Notes: a model not told the origin generated them from the sequence alone. 64,000 bases of DNA from Rhizophagus clarus (GCA_015698045.1 BLAL01000025.1:310001-374000), one strand, 5' to 3'. Positions 1 to 18,302 are shown, counted from the first letter of the stretch. Translations and numbers: made by a program.

Positions 1-1388
1 TCATCATCTTGTGATTGAACACGATTTAAATTTCTAGCGAAATCTTCGATTCCAACAAAATCCTCTGCTTTTTGAGCAAATTCTATGGCATTAGTATATA
101 AAGAAATAGCCAATTCATTATTTCCTTTTCTTTCATGTATTAAACCAAGATTGTTAAGAATAACTCCGGCACATTCATCACAATCTTTATTTCCACTATT
201 ATTTTTAGCTATAGTTAAACCTTTTTGTAACCAGCCCAAAGCCTCATCATATTTTCCAATACCATAGAAGATTTCTCCTAAATGACCATTAACTATTGCT
301 TCCCAACATTCAAAGTCATTTATTTTTTGTTTTTCTTGTATCATCTTCAGTAATCCTAAATAAAGTGTTAGAGCATAGTCATACTTTCTCTGTTTTGCAT
401 ATAAGCTCGCAAGTAAATCTGTTATAGCAATAAAATCTTTGTTAATTAATGACGAATTTGTAAATATCGAAGATGAAGTAAATTCTACCGGTTCATCATT
501 TTCATTTAATAATTCAACTTTATTTCCTTGTAATAATCCTATTGCCCATACAAGATATTTTTCTGCTGTATTATATTCTTGAACTCTTATATATAATTCT
601 CCCAATTTTTTTGCAATTTCAGTCTCTTTTCTTTCTACTTGCGGTTGTTGCAATAATAATTCTAAGATTTGCTTATATTGCGTAATAGCATTATGTAAAC
701 TTCCTCTCCATATATAATTATCGCCTAATGATTGCAAAATATCGATAACAATGGGATCATTTACTTCTAATTTGTCTTTTTCAAGTACAATTTGAAGTGC
801 TTGTCTTAAATAAATTTCTGCCGTATGTGAATCAGGTGATATATTTGTACGTACATAGGCTCCTCTCAAACAATCTCTTGCTGTACGTGATAATTTTGTA
901 GGTGTTGGATGCAAAAAATGTTCAATATAAAAATGATATCCTCTCCATGATAATAAACCGATTAGTACCGTAGATAATAAACTTATAAATAAATATTTAA
1001 GAAAACGAAGAAATTCTCGCCCTGCCTGCTTAAATGCTATTTGAAATGCTGTTTGTTGGCGTTTTATTGGCGGATATGATGGTATATGTATGTGGTGTTG
1101 TTGCAGTTTAAGAGAGTTACGAAAAAATGCATTATAATTGACAATGAAAAATTTATTCCTTTGGGTAATTAATCGTAAACGGGATGTTATTTTTGTCGTT
1201 GTTGCTGTTGCCGTTGTGAACGGAAAAGTATACACCGCTTCAGTTCGAAAAGATTTAGGTTGCAGTGAACTAAATCGACGCTGAGCCGATAAACGCGCTA
1301 TAACTATATTATTCTTAATATGAACTGTAACTTGATTTTGAAATTTCGGAAGAGAAAATAAATTAGACCGATATAGTTGCAAAATCAT
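1..1388 (-). CDS. TPR-repeat mitochondrial membrane protein, MGR3-like (C-terminus outside window)
   Basis: One uninterrupted minus-strand reading frame starts at an ATG at 1388 (MILQLYRSN) and is still open at base 1, so the C-terminus lies outside the window. The N-terminal 100 or so residues are basic and poor in acidic residues, as in a mitochondrial presequence. One hydrophobic segment follows (around FLRFLKYLFISLLSTVLIGLL), and then several tetratricopeptide-like helical pairs rich in A, L, Y and W (for example the segment around KYDEALGWLQKGL). A presequence, a single membrane segment and TPRs are the layout of fungal MGR3, an adaptor that delivers substrates to the i-AAA protease in the mitochondrial inner membrane. 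The TPR and membrane calls are direct; the MGR3 name is inferred from architecture. Absence of introns is unusual beside its neighbours. Confidence 0.65.
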   Translation of the reverse strand, partial: MILQLYRSNLFSLPKFQNQVTVHIKNNIVIARLSAQRRFSSLQPKSFRTEAVYTFPFTTATATTTKITSRLRLITQRNKFFIVNYNAFFRNSLKLQQHHIHIPSYPPIKRQQTAFQIAFKQAGREFLRFLKYLFISLLSTVLIGLLSWRGYHFYIEHFLHPTPTKLSRTARDCLRGAYVRTNISPDSHTAEIYLRQALQIVLEKDKLEVNDPIVIDILQSLGDNYIWRGSLHNAITQYKQILELLLQQPQVERKETEIAKKLGELYIRVQEYNTAEKYLVWAIGLLQGNKVELLNENDEPVEFTSSSIFTNSSLINKDFIAITDLLASLYAKQRKYDYALTLYLGLLKMIQEKQKINDFECWEAIVNGHLGEIFYGIGKYDEALGWLQKGLTIAKNNSGNKDCDECAGVILNNLGLIHERKGNNELAISLYTNAIEFAQKAEDFVGIEDFARNLNRVQSQDD

Positions 1389-1554
1389 TCTCGTACTGAA
1401 GAAGTTTAAGCTAAGCTGAGATTTAGGTATCCAATCAATGATCCAATTAACAATTTTTATCAGCCAATAATATCATTCTCAAATTGATTTATATGCGAAA
1501 ATAAGAAATCTTTAATCTTTTCATTAGATAAAAACAGATAAACAGGGAGAAAAA

Positions 1555-3390
1555 ATGAATAAGGAGAAAACTTTTGATCTTAAGAGTATGGAGATGAAAG
1601 CTAGGATAGAAAAATTGGACAACATGACAAAAATGGTCCGTAAATTTATTATTTAGTTAATATTTACGTGTGTAATAAATATTTTTTTTTTTATTTTCGT
1701 TTTAGATAAATGAGATAACTGCTACCTTTAATACCATTTGCGATCATTTAAGCGAAACTTGGAAACCGCAGGAGCAAGAAGGTAAGCGAAAGATGTAATG
1801 CTTTATTGAAAATTTACGAAATATAGTAAAACCTTGAAATTATTATTTGAAATAAAAAAAAACCTACAAATTTGTAAGAATTTTTTTCATTTAGTTATTT
1901 GATTTTATTATTATTTTGTTGTAATATTAATATTTCTTAACGAAATAAATTAAAGAATAAGTAAGTAGGACGAATCTTGCAAAGAATGAAAAAGGAACAA
2001 GTCTTCCACTTTCCACATATGATCCAGATTATATAGAAAAAATGAATGACAAGATAATGAATAAAATGGAAGAATTTTCTCAGCTACTCAAGTTATCATC
2101 AGGTTTGTCATATTAACTTTTCTTGACTTAGTTAGATATTGCACGTTAACCAGAATATGTTCATTAGTTGATTTGGAATATGCCCAGAAAGTTGAAGAAG
2201 AATGGAATGCTAATCAGAATAACCAAAATAAGCCGTTAAGTGTAATTAATTAATTATTCATTTTTCTGTAAGAATTTTTATTAATATACACATTTTCTAC
2301 TGAAATAGATTTATCAAATATGATCCTAAAGATGAAGAAAAAGTTATTGTAGATCTTAAAGAAGTAATGCAAAAAACAAGTCAACAAGTTACAAAGTAAT
2401 TTTTGATTTATTAGAAATTTCCCATTTCATTTTTAAAATTAGTCCACACAATAATAATTTAATTTTCCTTGAAAAGTACATTTTATAAGGATTATAAAAC
2501 CTATTTTAAAAAATATAAAAATGACGAACAGCGTATCATTACGGAAGTGCCTTTTCTCAACCGAACAAAATTATATGATGCAAGGTAATTTTCTTTTCAA
2601 TTAATCAAATTTATTTCTTATATTTAAGTTTTTTTTATGAATATTATTTAGACAAATTGATAGCACAATTGATAATTGGCTTGCTGAAGCAAAACAAAAA
2701 TCATATAAAGTAGAAATTGTTAAAACTGAGTCAGATTTTTCGGGTCGAGTTTCAACATTTACGGTACATATATATCTATCCTCTTTTTTTTTTGATAAAC
2801 AATTTTTTTATATTTAATTAATTTCAAACATTTTGAAGGTTCTAGTAAATAATTTCTTAAAAGTTTGTATGTCATTAAAATATAATGACATCGATGGATC
2901 TTCTTTAACGATCTCTAGAATAGTTTTTTTTGGGTGCCATGAAAAGGTAAACATGCCTCATTAGATTTAATTCATTAAAAAATCTTTTTAACTTATATAA
3001 ATAATAATTATTTTAGAAAACAATTTTGGAAACATCGGATTCTTTAGAATATCAACGTATAACTCAACTAGCAACTGCAAAATTAAATGAATTAGATCCA
3101 AACAATCCGATACCAGATCTATTAGTAAGTTTTTATCTGTACTCCTCTCTCATAAAATAACTAATTTAATATTCCTTTTCTTATTCTTTAAACTTCAGGA
3201 CTGGATATACAGTTATCATGATTTAACTTCCAAACCATGTAAAATTTGTAATAGATTATTAAATTATGATTCATTTAATTATAAATATTTGCCTCCTATT
3301 GTTAGATTACAGGAAGTTAATAACAAGAATAACACAAAAAACTATTTATCTTATCATTGGAAGTGTTATAAAAATTCTACTATATATTAA
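1555..3390 (+). CDS. MED27: Mediator complex subunit 27 (MED27 family)
   Basis: About ten short exons can be joined in frame from ATG 1555 (MNKEKTFDL) to TAA 3390; the exon 2/3 junction near 1782-1970 is the least certain. The N-terminal third is coiled-coil-like. The C-terminal part has the order typical of the Mediator 27 family: a hydrophobic strand region (VLVNNFLKVCMSL...ISRIVFFGCHEK), a helix, a DWIYSYHDL stretch, a CKIC pair, LPPIVRL, then a final H-W-K-C. The two Cys pairs probably form a zinc-binding tail. Mediator bridges activators and RNA polymerase II in the nucleus. The identification rests on this C-terminal pattern recalled from the family; the N-terminal half is too divergent to help. 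Confidence 0.7.
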
Positions 3391-3498
3391 ATTTCTTAGT
3401 TCATCTTTTATAATTTAATAGTATAGATGCCGATTTCTAATTTAGGCTAGTCGGTAGAAATAAGTTTATCAATATCGAGTAGAATAACCATTTATCTA

Positions 3499-7498
<4,000 letters not shown>

Positions 7499-7959
7499 TA
7501 TGAAAAGAATCAAATCGAAGTAAAGTTCTTTAAATAAATAACTTTATTCTTATTTCTTTAAAAGTAACAAAAATTTTTAATATTAATCAAATGTTTGTGA
7601 TATTAGATGTTTATCAAAAAGACCCAAACTTGAATAATAATTATATTCTCTATAACAAGTATATATATATATATTTTTTAATTTTGCCAACAACAACTTT
7701 CCGACATATGAAATATAAAAATAAATAGTTTAATATTCATATATACTGTTAAAATAGATACTATGATGAGACAATAAAATAAGATATTCACCGAATAAAT
7801 AATCGATCGAATGAAAAATATGAGTGTTCTACAACGTTTCTACGAATAAACATAATAAAACTGTAAAACTACATCAATGTCATTAAATCTGAACAAGATA
7901 TATACCAAAAATAATATGTGTTGTCTGAATAAAATTTCCGACAATATATAATACTTACA
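7499..7959. other. Convergent 3' intergenic region
   Basis: This AT-rich spacer lies between the stop codons of the leucyl-tRNA synthetase and the MAP kinase. It holds an (AT)n run around 7660-7674 and several AATAAA-like poly(A) signals on both strands, as expected for two converging 3' ends. No further gene is seen. Confidence 0.6.
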
Positions 7960-10137
<2,178 letters not shown>

Positions 10138-10341
10138 GCTTCACTTTTATTCTTGTCAACTAGGCGCTCGAAACTGACAATTCTCTTCATTGAAACTTAA
10201 ATACTGTGTAATTGCATCCGTCGTACAAGTTGATTGATTAGCCAATAATTGTATTACTTACTAAACCAAGCATTTAAATCGTTATCTTTAAAAATATATT
10301 CAATATATTTTAATCGCACTTACTACCGCAAGTTTTTTACT

Positions 10342-12439
10342 ATGATTTCCGAAACATCCCCGACAAAAAATTGGCTCAAGTCAAAACTACAATATATTAA
10401 AAAAAATACATCCTTACAGTTTTCTGACGATGTGTTAATTTCAATATTAGTTTGTCTCATATCCGGTGATAAGCACTTGATATTAACGTGTAAACAAGAA
10501 AATATAGAAGAACTTAGATCCATGACAGAGCAAGTAATAATATAATAATTTTGCAATTGTATTTTAATATTGAATCGAAAAATTCAACACGTATTTATTT
10601 TAATGATATTTTAGATATTCTACCACATTTTTAATATGACTACTTCTACAATTATTTGCGACGCTTCACAAACACCGGCTGATTTTGCTGCTAATCTTTT
10701 TAGCCGACAAAGAGAAGATAATTCTCATATAATGAATGTATCAAATAATATAAATCCTTACCCTAATGTTGCAGAAGATGCAATGTTTCGATTAAAAACT
10801 CAAAAATCAACTAGATCTATACAGACAATCAGCTCAACAAAATCGAATGATAAAAAACTAATACATGATTTTAAAGGATCAAAACGTCGGTCTAATTTGT
10901 CACATAGCTCAAATCAAGTATCGAATCAGATAGATTCTTACATTGATTCAAATATAGCTGATGAACCACAACCACTTTATGGAAATAGTTATGAATGCAC
11001 AAGATCTTTTCCTTACGAAAATGATGAGTTTAGTTTTCAAAAAGTCGGGAATTTTAATTTTCTCTTTCTGCTTTTTATATCATTGTCTTCACTTTCTTAT
11101 ATAAATTTTTTTGTTGAATCAGTCAAAAGAAAGATCACGAACACTCGATAGTCCAAGAGAGACAAATTTTTCCGTATCAATACCATCAAGTTCTTATTCA
11201 CGTAAAAAAATTACAAATCTACCAACTTCAGCTCAACAAATCGACATTCCCGAGAAGCCTTCATCATCGCGTCCAAGTCTTAGTATAAATACTGGGTCGC
11301 CTCGTAAGAATATACATTCAGCCTATCATTCTCATTTGAATCCACTTTCACAGTCTCCGATAACGCCAAGTGATTATACTTTATCAAAGAAAAAGCACGA
11401 AAGTTTAGGTACTGGTAGTTTTGAACCACCTTCACCTTATTTTTCTGGTTCGCGGTCTTTAGTGAAGGCTGTAATTATTGAAAATTTACCTGATGCAAAC
11501 GAAATTATCTATGCATTTTTGTTGGAGGTATTATTTTATGATTGATTTTGAAAAAATTTTTATCTAAAATCTTACTTTTTGCTTTTAATCGAATAGATTT
11601 TGATACGAAAACAAGTAATCGACAAAACTACTATTCATAATATATCGAAACCTTTCATCATAATTGTCTTATTGCCAATTACAACCATGAAACATAATTT
11701 ACCTAATCAACTGGTAGCTTTTATTATTACAACTTTTTCTGAAGTCTATTTACATTTGTTAAAGCTTGAGCGCATTCTCTTTATTTGTTTTTAGCTTGAC
11801 AGATTTTTTATTAGTTATACTTATGAGGGAATAGGAGTTGGGAAATCTTCGGCTATCCCAATTAAGCGAAGTCCACTTATTAAAGCTTCGGTATGATTAA
11901 TTATTCAGAAATGTTTATGGCCGTTAAATATGTATATTTTAATAATATTTATATATATATATTTTTTTCTTTTTGATATTTAGGAAATTGAAGAATTATC
12001 AAGGAAAATGGATAGTGTAACTATTCATAATGATATGCATAGGTATATGCGAGATGTTGTTGTAGGAATACGAACACATCGTTTGGTGAAAGGAGGCTTG
12101 ACAGCTCGAGCATCATCTGATCTTGTGATACTTGTCAAGTAAGTTATTTTTTAAATTACATTGATTTATCCAACAAATAAAGAATTAAATCTTAAAATTT
12201 CCATCAGAGCACTTGCCGCAGTTTTTCAACGCAATTACGCTACTCCCGAGTTAGTTCTTTTTGCAAGTGAAAAAATATTTTCTCACAGGTTAATATTAAG
12301 AGATGCTGGTGATGATAAAAGCATCATGTATGGGACTAGATTAATAACATTGTTGAGGGCAAAAAACCTTGCACCCAAATTTCCAAGTCCTGGTGATGTT
12401 GTAGCGGATGTATTACAAGCCATTTGGCCACCAGTATAA
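10342..12439 (+). CDS. ChlI/MoxR-lid-like protein (fungal 'magnesium chelatase'-type), serine-rich insert
   Basis: Exons join in frame from ATG 10342 (MISETSPTKNW) to TAA 12437-12439, with junctions at EQ/IFYHIF, FQK/SKERS, LLE/ILIRK, NQL/LDRFF, AS/EIEEL and VK/ALAAV. The N-terminus (DDVLISILVCLISGDKHLILTC) and the C-terminal helical region (YMRDVVVGIRTHRL...GLTARAS...ALAAVFQRNYATPELVLFASEKIF) resemble fungal proteins that databases often name magnesium chelatase after the lid domain of ChlI/MoxR AAA+ proteins. Between them lies about 250 residues of Ser/Asn/Pro-rich, probably disordered sequence. I see no Walker A (GxxxxGK[ST]) or Walker B motif, so ATPase activity is doubtful. Fungi make no chlorophyll, so the function is unknown. 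An upstream in-frame ATG at 10249 is possible but adds a less convincing N-terminus. Confidence 0.55.
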
Positions 12440-13966
12440 TAAACAAGCTAAAGCTATCGGTTATGTATACCTAATTTTATTTACAATTGATTCTGATTAT
12501 CCTTAAAATTTCAATAGTTTATACTTGTAATCTTTATTATTAATATTAAATATTTATAATTTATACACTTTGATTAATAATATAATATATAGTTATATAT
12601 TTAATAATAATTAAAGGTAATATTAATGCAGCATTTAAATATTAGTTTAATTAAATTTATTTTTTTTATTTTTACTATATTTTTATATAAAAAGGTAAAA
12701 TAAAAAAAAATAAAATAGATAAAATAATAAACTTTTAAATTTATTTAAAATAATATTTGATATATTAATATAAAATAAAAGAATGCTGCCATTTATTTTA
12801 ATACTTAATTATAATTAAATCTTAAAGAATTATAAATATTTTATAGATAGCATTTATTCATATTTTTATAATATATATTAAAAAACTAATCTTTATTTTA
12901 AATAAAAAAAAAACAATTTTGAAGTAAAATAAATAAAAACTATTGTCATAAAAATTTGGATTTTTTTTTCTTTTTATATTATTTTTTTTTTTTAAAAAAT
13001 TTATACAATAATATTAATTGCTATTTATTCCTATATAGTTTTTACTACTTTTATAAAAAATAAAAGATTTTTGGTTTTTTAAGTAATTATTAAATAATTT
13101 ATTTTTTTTCTTTTTGGTATTATAATATATACAGTAGCATGAGCTTTTATTTTTTAACTGATAAATTCTGATTAAATAATTCTTTTTCTAGATAATTTAA
13201 TAGAACAAATAATATTCTTATATTTATTTTTTTTTAACATTTGTAATCTAAAGAAATTAAAATTAAAATAAATAATACTTTATTTTTATTTTCTTTTATA
13301 ATTTCACTTAATCAATTTTTATATTAGAATTTGTAAAAAGATCCATTTGTAGTTTTTTTGAGCTTTTATTTTATTAAAATTGATAACTTTTTAAAATAAA
13401 TTTCTAAAATAGATTTATTTTCCAACATACATACTCTGACCATTTTTTAAAAAAACGGCGGTTATACAATTGAGTCTCTATTTTCAGATTCAAATTATTC
13501 GATTTAATTTTTTTTTTTTTACCGTGTAAACAAGAAGCGTTCTCAAAAGTTTTCTTCCATTTTTCCGTCCTTCTCTTATTAAATTAGCCTCCTCAAGTTA
13601 AATCAAAGAAAATAGAAAGGAGCTTTCACTTTATTTACTGTGAAATAAGTGGCCCTTTTTGATAGTGAACGTCACAGAACTAAGGGTTGTTTGCTGTCTC
13701 AAAAAATTGAAAAAAGAATTGTAATGTTATAAAATATTAAATACTAGATGAATTATCACTTTTAATACATGAATTCAAAATCGGTCCGTCCCTTTATAAG
13801 GATTTTTAAATTTATAATTTTATGCAAAATGATCGATAACCATAATTTTTTAAACTGTGTTTTAAGGTTAATTAATCTGGTGTTTTTTTCTTTGATCTTG
13901 TCGTTGTGGAAATAATTTTACAATTAAAATGTTGCTATGACTTCCTCAATAATTGTTTAAAGATCA
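12440..13966. other. Long AT-rich intergenic region without a recognisable gene
   Basis: About 1.5 kb of extremely AT-rich DNA with long A and T tracts lies between the 3' ends of the ChlI/MoxR-lid-like gene and the small coiled-coil gene. A T12A6 palindrome lies at about 12982-12999, and an imperfect hairpin (CACTT-ATTT pairing with AAAT-AAGTG) at about 13627-13651. The stretch 13490-13700 is less AT-rich but has no long reading frame and no tRNA fold that I can draw. Confidence 0.5.
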
Positions 13967-14493
13967 CTATTCTTCTATACTATCATTGCCCTCTCCAATA
14001 GCAGCATTACTGTTATTTAGGGTATCAATAGTACCACCTAATTCTTTCCTTAATACTTCAATTTCACTTCCCAGTCCATCTAAATCTTTTTGAGATTTAA
14101 TTAATTGTTCGTTAACCCTTATAAAATTAGTAACAATTTCATAAGCATTTGAAATAACTTCTGATGATGTATCATCAATCTTATTTAAATTATTAAGAAA
14201 TGTTGGTGATAAAACTTTTGGCATTGGGTCTACTAAATGAAAATTTAATTATATGATACCGAAATTTTTAAATTTAACACTGACGAAAAAAAAAAAAATA
14301 AAATAAAACAAATTATACTTGTTGTCGGCCCTTTATCGTCTGTTGAATCTTCGGTTTTGACCATTTCCAATACATCTATTTTTTTTCCAATATGTGTTTG
14401 ATGATATGTTTGTAATCTTGTTAAATCTGATAAAATATCTGTGAATGATAATGTTGTAGGAGGTGTTGTTATACTTGACTTACGTTTAAACAT
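13967..14493 (-). CDS. Small coiled-coil protein, function unknown
   Basis: Two exons join in frame: ATG 14493 (MFKRKSSITTPPTTLSF) through KGPTT, then DPMPKVLSPTF to the stop at 13967-13969, giving about 145 residues. The first half holds an amphipathic helix (FTDILSDLTRLQTYHQTHI); the second half is predicted coiled coil (VNEQLIKSQKDLDGLGSEIEVLRKEL) with an acidic end. I do not recognise the family. Size and coiled coils recall BLOC-1/BORC or kinetochore small subunits, but no signature supports either. An in-frame ATG at 14523 would add ten residues encoded by the A tract and is less likely. It is divergent from TSR2 with only 92 bp between start codons, so the two probably share a promoter. 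Confidence 0.6.
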
Positions 14494-14515
14494 TTTTTTT
14501 TTTTTAAAAAAAAAA
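14493..14515. repeat. Poly(T)-poly(A) palindrome (T13A10) at a start codon
   Basis: T13 is followed directly by A10, a self-complementary tract in the 92-bp divergent promoter of the small coiled-coil gene and TSR2. It touches the initiator codon of the minus-strand gene. Confidence 0.8.
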
Positions 14516-14585
14516 TGGACCACTCGTCATATGATTATTATATATAGGAAATTAGTTGAAATGATCGGCGCTATATTTTGCTGAT

Positions 14586-15312
14586 ATGTCATCTCGAGAA
14601 AAATTTACTCAAGGAGTTGCAATATTATTTAAAACTCAATGGACAGCATTAAAATTAGCTGTAGATATGCAATGGGGAGGGCATGATTCTGAAGATAAAA
14701 GAGACTGGTTAATTGATGTTATTGTGGATTATTTTGATAAAAGTAATTTTTTGTATATATATTTTAATTATAAGAATTATTTTTTAAGAAAAAAATTATA
14801 AATACGTACTTGTACTATGTATAGATGGTAAGAACGCAGACATCGATGATTTAGAAACTATTTTGAATCAAGTTATGACCGATGAATTTAATACTTTATT
14901 AGAAGATGATTCAGCATATCAAGTATGAATAAATATTTTCACTCGATATTCTTTTTGTTTTAAAAAAATATATATATATACATACACTAATTTATTGAAT
15001 CATCTTTTATAGATATCTCAAGATCTAATTAGAATATATAATGAATGCATTCAAGGAAATTACTCAACAGTAGATTTATTACAATCAAAACAACAATCCA
15101 CTAAACAAACCTCTTTTTCACTTTCGAAGAAAGCAAAAAATTATGAGGAGGATGAGGATAGTAGTGATAATTATGATGAAAAAAGTTTGGAAAACGGAGA
15201 AAGCTCAACGATGGAAAGTGATGAGATAATGAGTACAAATAACTCAAAATCGTCAAAAAATGAACCTATAATTGACGATGATGGATTTACTTTAGTAACA
15301 AGGAAACGGTGA
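14586..15312 (+). CDS. TSR2: Pre-rRNA-processing protein TSR2
   Basis: Three exons (14586-14742, 14825-14922, 15013-15312) give 184 residues. The TSR2 core is clear: FTQGVAILFKTQWTALKLAV, MQWGG (the WGG motif), then DWLIDVIVDYF, DIDDLETILNQVMTDEFNT, and ISQDLIRIYNECIQGNYS. An acidic Ser/Glu/Asp-rich tail ends in DGFTLVTRKR, a conserved closing motif. TSR2 is an escortin that carries ribosomal protein eS26 to the nuclear pre-40S particle. All splice sites are canonical GT...AG and phases agree. It converges on the CCA-adding enzyme with only 47 bp between stop codons. Confidence 0.9.
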
Positions 15313-15359
15313 TTGAATTAGCAATTTAAATCTAATACCATTTGCTATTACTTTTATTA

Positions 15360-17815
15360 TTATAAATTATTATATTTATTTTTAATAAATTCTTCACATT
15401 CCTCTTTACTGCTATTTGGATATTCTAATTGCCATTCCATAATTGAATTCAATATGATTTTAATATTTGGACCCGGTTTAATATTCAATAATTTCTGAAC
15501 ATCTTTTCCCTACGTTATTTAATGGGGAAAAAATTTTTATTTGATAAGTATAAAAAATAAAATAAAATAAAACAAACCGGTAGAAAAAATAAAATATTAC
15601 TTACGTTCAATAAATGTTTTTCACTATAAACTTTTTCCAGTTTTAATTCATATATCCTTTCAATGAATTTAGTATATTTATTATTAATTTCTTTAATTTC
15701 TTTATTTTCTTTAACTTGATCCATATACTCAAATTTGGGTATCAACTCATTAGATAAAGCAAAGAGTAAAGTCGTTGGCCAATCAGAATTAAGTTCACGA
15801 ATACACAAACCTATTATTATCAAGTAAATAACTAATGCTATTTTAAGAAAAGAGAGATTCAGCATGATAAATAAATAAATAAATACCGAGTCCGCGCCTA
15901 TCGGTTAGAACTTCGTTATTTTGGCTAACCGTTTTTATCACAAAATCGATTGAAGATAAAAGTTTTTTTATTTTATTAACATCATCATTCGAAAACTATA
16001 TTATTTAAACCCCTAATCAGACTTCTTTTTTTTCATACTTTGAAAATTCATCAATATTCTATCATACCTTTATACTTTCTCGAATTACATATTGATACAC
16101 TGGTTGACTAATTCCTTTTTCTGTATATGTCATATCCTTATAGGGTAATGCATAAGCTGCCAAGTATAACGCTCTTTTTTCATTCTCATTCAATTGATGA
16201 AATATAGTGTGAACATTGTAATCTTTACTTTCATTCGAAAGCAACCTAATAAATCATAAGATAATAAATAAGTTTATTATTTAGATTAAATATTCAAATA
16301 AACTCATACCAACTAAGGATTTTTGCTACAATTAAACAAAATTTTGGAGCCCTGAGATTTCCAGATACAATGTTTTCTTGTGGTGGTGGCGAGAATACAA
16401 CATCATATAATCCTAAATTAACAATCAAATCGATGGCTTGAACTGGATCAGGTCCTAATAATGATAATAGTTCAAATAAACTAAAAGTGATACAGTATAC
16501 AGAGCGAAGAATATGTCAACTATAAACCTTTAATCATTTTATCGATTTCTATCCCAACCCTTTCCCGGCTTATTTTCTTATTTAATGCTACCTATTGAAA
16601 CGTTAAATTAATACGTGATTGGCGCATTAATTGCCCATATGAGAACTTACTTTGATACTCTCATCTTTTACAATAACATCTTTCACGTCATCAACAATTT
16701 TAAAATGAAATCTACTCGCGAATCTTATACATCTCAATACACGAAGTGGATCATCTTTAAAGGTTTTACAAGAAGGAAGTGGAGTACGAATTAAACCTTC
16801 ACGTAGATCTGATATACCCTTTCGTACCATGGAATATTAATTAAGATTTCGTATTATGTTAAACTATAATTACAATTCTAATCTTTTTGAATACCTTTTT
16901 TGTGAAATCTTCTACTTGACCCGTATGTATATTATAAAATAATGCATTTATTGTAATATCTCTACGATAAGCATCATCCTCTGGAGTCCCATATTCCTTT
17001 TAAAAACATCAGTAATAAACAACGAATTTTCATTTATTGTTATAAAGAAAAACAATAATTTGTCCTTTACTTTCGTAATACTTACAAGGGAAACAGGAAT
17101 TCTACTATCCTCATATACTTCTTTTCTTAGATTAACAAAATCAATATCTAAACCACAAAGGTTCGTTGTAGCTGTTTCTAAATGTTTAGATTTTTCGGGA
17201 TTCGACTCTATTACGTGAATTTTTACTTTATTATTATTATCTCCTTCCTTATCAAGAAATTCTTTAATATAATTTGCAAAATCAGATCCTGTTAATGAAT
17301 TTATTGCAACATCTAAATCGTGACATTCAAATTGGAGTAGCTATTTCCAAGAATCAAAGAAAATTTAATTTTTTTTTATTATAAAACAAAAAAAAAAAAT
17401 AAATAAATATTACTTTATCTCGAACCCAACCACCAGCTATTCTCAGCTCAACAAGGGGTAACTGTTTAGTTTCTTTTAAATATGCAGTAACTTTCCTTAA
17501 TATATTACATACTTCTGATTCTTGTTCTGTAAGGACAATATTCATTTCTTTACCGGACTGCTTTTGCAGTCCTAATGAACCTTGTGGCAAGTTTTTGCTC
17601 AAGGTACTACCGACAGAAGTTGCAACCTCTCCAAGCTTTACCTCTCCAACCTCTCTGTTAACTGAGTAAGGCCTATGCCTTTGTAAAAGATTCCTTAAGC
17701 TACCTGGTTCAGAAGGCACCTTTGCAAAATTTGATTTATAAACAAATGAATAAATAGTAAAAGGTCTGTAATGATAGTGATAAAAAATCTTAGAAAATTT
17801 AAAATTTCTTTTCAT
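15360..17815 (-). CDS. CCA1: CCA-adding tRNA nucleotidyltransferase with alternative N-termini
   Basis: A multi-exon gene runs from ATG 17815 (MKRNFKFSKIF) to TAA 15360-15362. It adds the 3' CCA to tRNAs. Class II nucleotidyltransferase motifs are visible: LRIAGGWVRDK (GG and R), then LDVAIN (the metal-binding DxD equivalent), the motif RRDITINALFYN, the DDPLRVLRCIRFASRF helix that follows the neck, and EDFTKKG. The first 90 residues are a basic extension without acidic clusters, suited to mitochondrial import. A second in-frame Met (MNIVLTEQESEVC) could start the cytosolic/nuclear form, as in yeast CCA1 where alternative starts feed three compartments. Part of the extension is encoded by an unusually GC-rich, hairpin-rich segment (17551-17730). 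The enzyme call is firm; dual targeting is inferred. Confidence 0.92.
17551..17730. repeat. GC-rich hairpin cluster inside the CCA1 N-terminal extension
   Basis: About 180 bp with roughly 44% G+C by hand count, well above its surroundings. It holds a perfect 7-bp stem with a TTTT loop (GGACTGC/GCAGTCC, 17555-17572), AAGGCCTATGCCTT (about 17668-17681), AGAAGGCACCTT (about 17711-17722), and a short direct repeat of CCTCTCCAA. It stays in frame with CCA1. Its origin is unknown. Confidence 0.6.
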
Positions 17816-18302
17816 GATAGACGATCCTGATATGATCAACACTAAATTATTTGCCAAAACGCAGATCATAACAAGATCATCGATAAAAAAACAAAATAAC
17901 GCTGAAACGAGTTTCAAATAAAGAGCATTTTTGGGTTCATTATTTTTTGTTTGCAATAATTTCAAATATTACATGGAATTTGTTTATTGAATCATTCCGA
18001 TTCCAATTTTCACTCTAATTCTAATTCCTAAAATTATTAATCCATAGAGTACATTTTAAAGAAAAATTCTAATAAAAAAATCTTTACAAGTTTTAAGGGA
18101 AAGAAACATTACGAGAATTTAAACCAACCCATTTTTAATTATGTGAATAATGAAAAGGTTAAATATATATAGTATATGTAATCGGTGAGAAGGAGTTATA
18201 AGGGTTAAAGAAAACGGAGTTGACATAAAAAATTATTAAATAGATAAATTTTTAAAGGAAGTATTAAAAAAAATTCTTTTTTGTTTTAAACAAAAACAAA
18301 TA
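17816..18302. other. Intergenic region between CCA1 start and RAX2 stop
   Basis: AT-rich DNA that must hold the CCA1 promoter and the RAX2 3' end. The upstream reading frame continues open from 17815 to 17965 without a better start. Nothing else is seen. Confidence 0.5.

Noticed and set aside
13490..13700. Possible structured RNA gene in the less AT-rich part of the 12.4-14.0 kb gap
   Set aside because: One imperfect 9-bp hairpin was found but no tRNA cloverleaf, no box C/D or H/ACA layout and no terminator-like signal that I could support.
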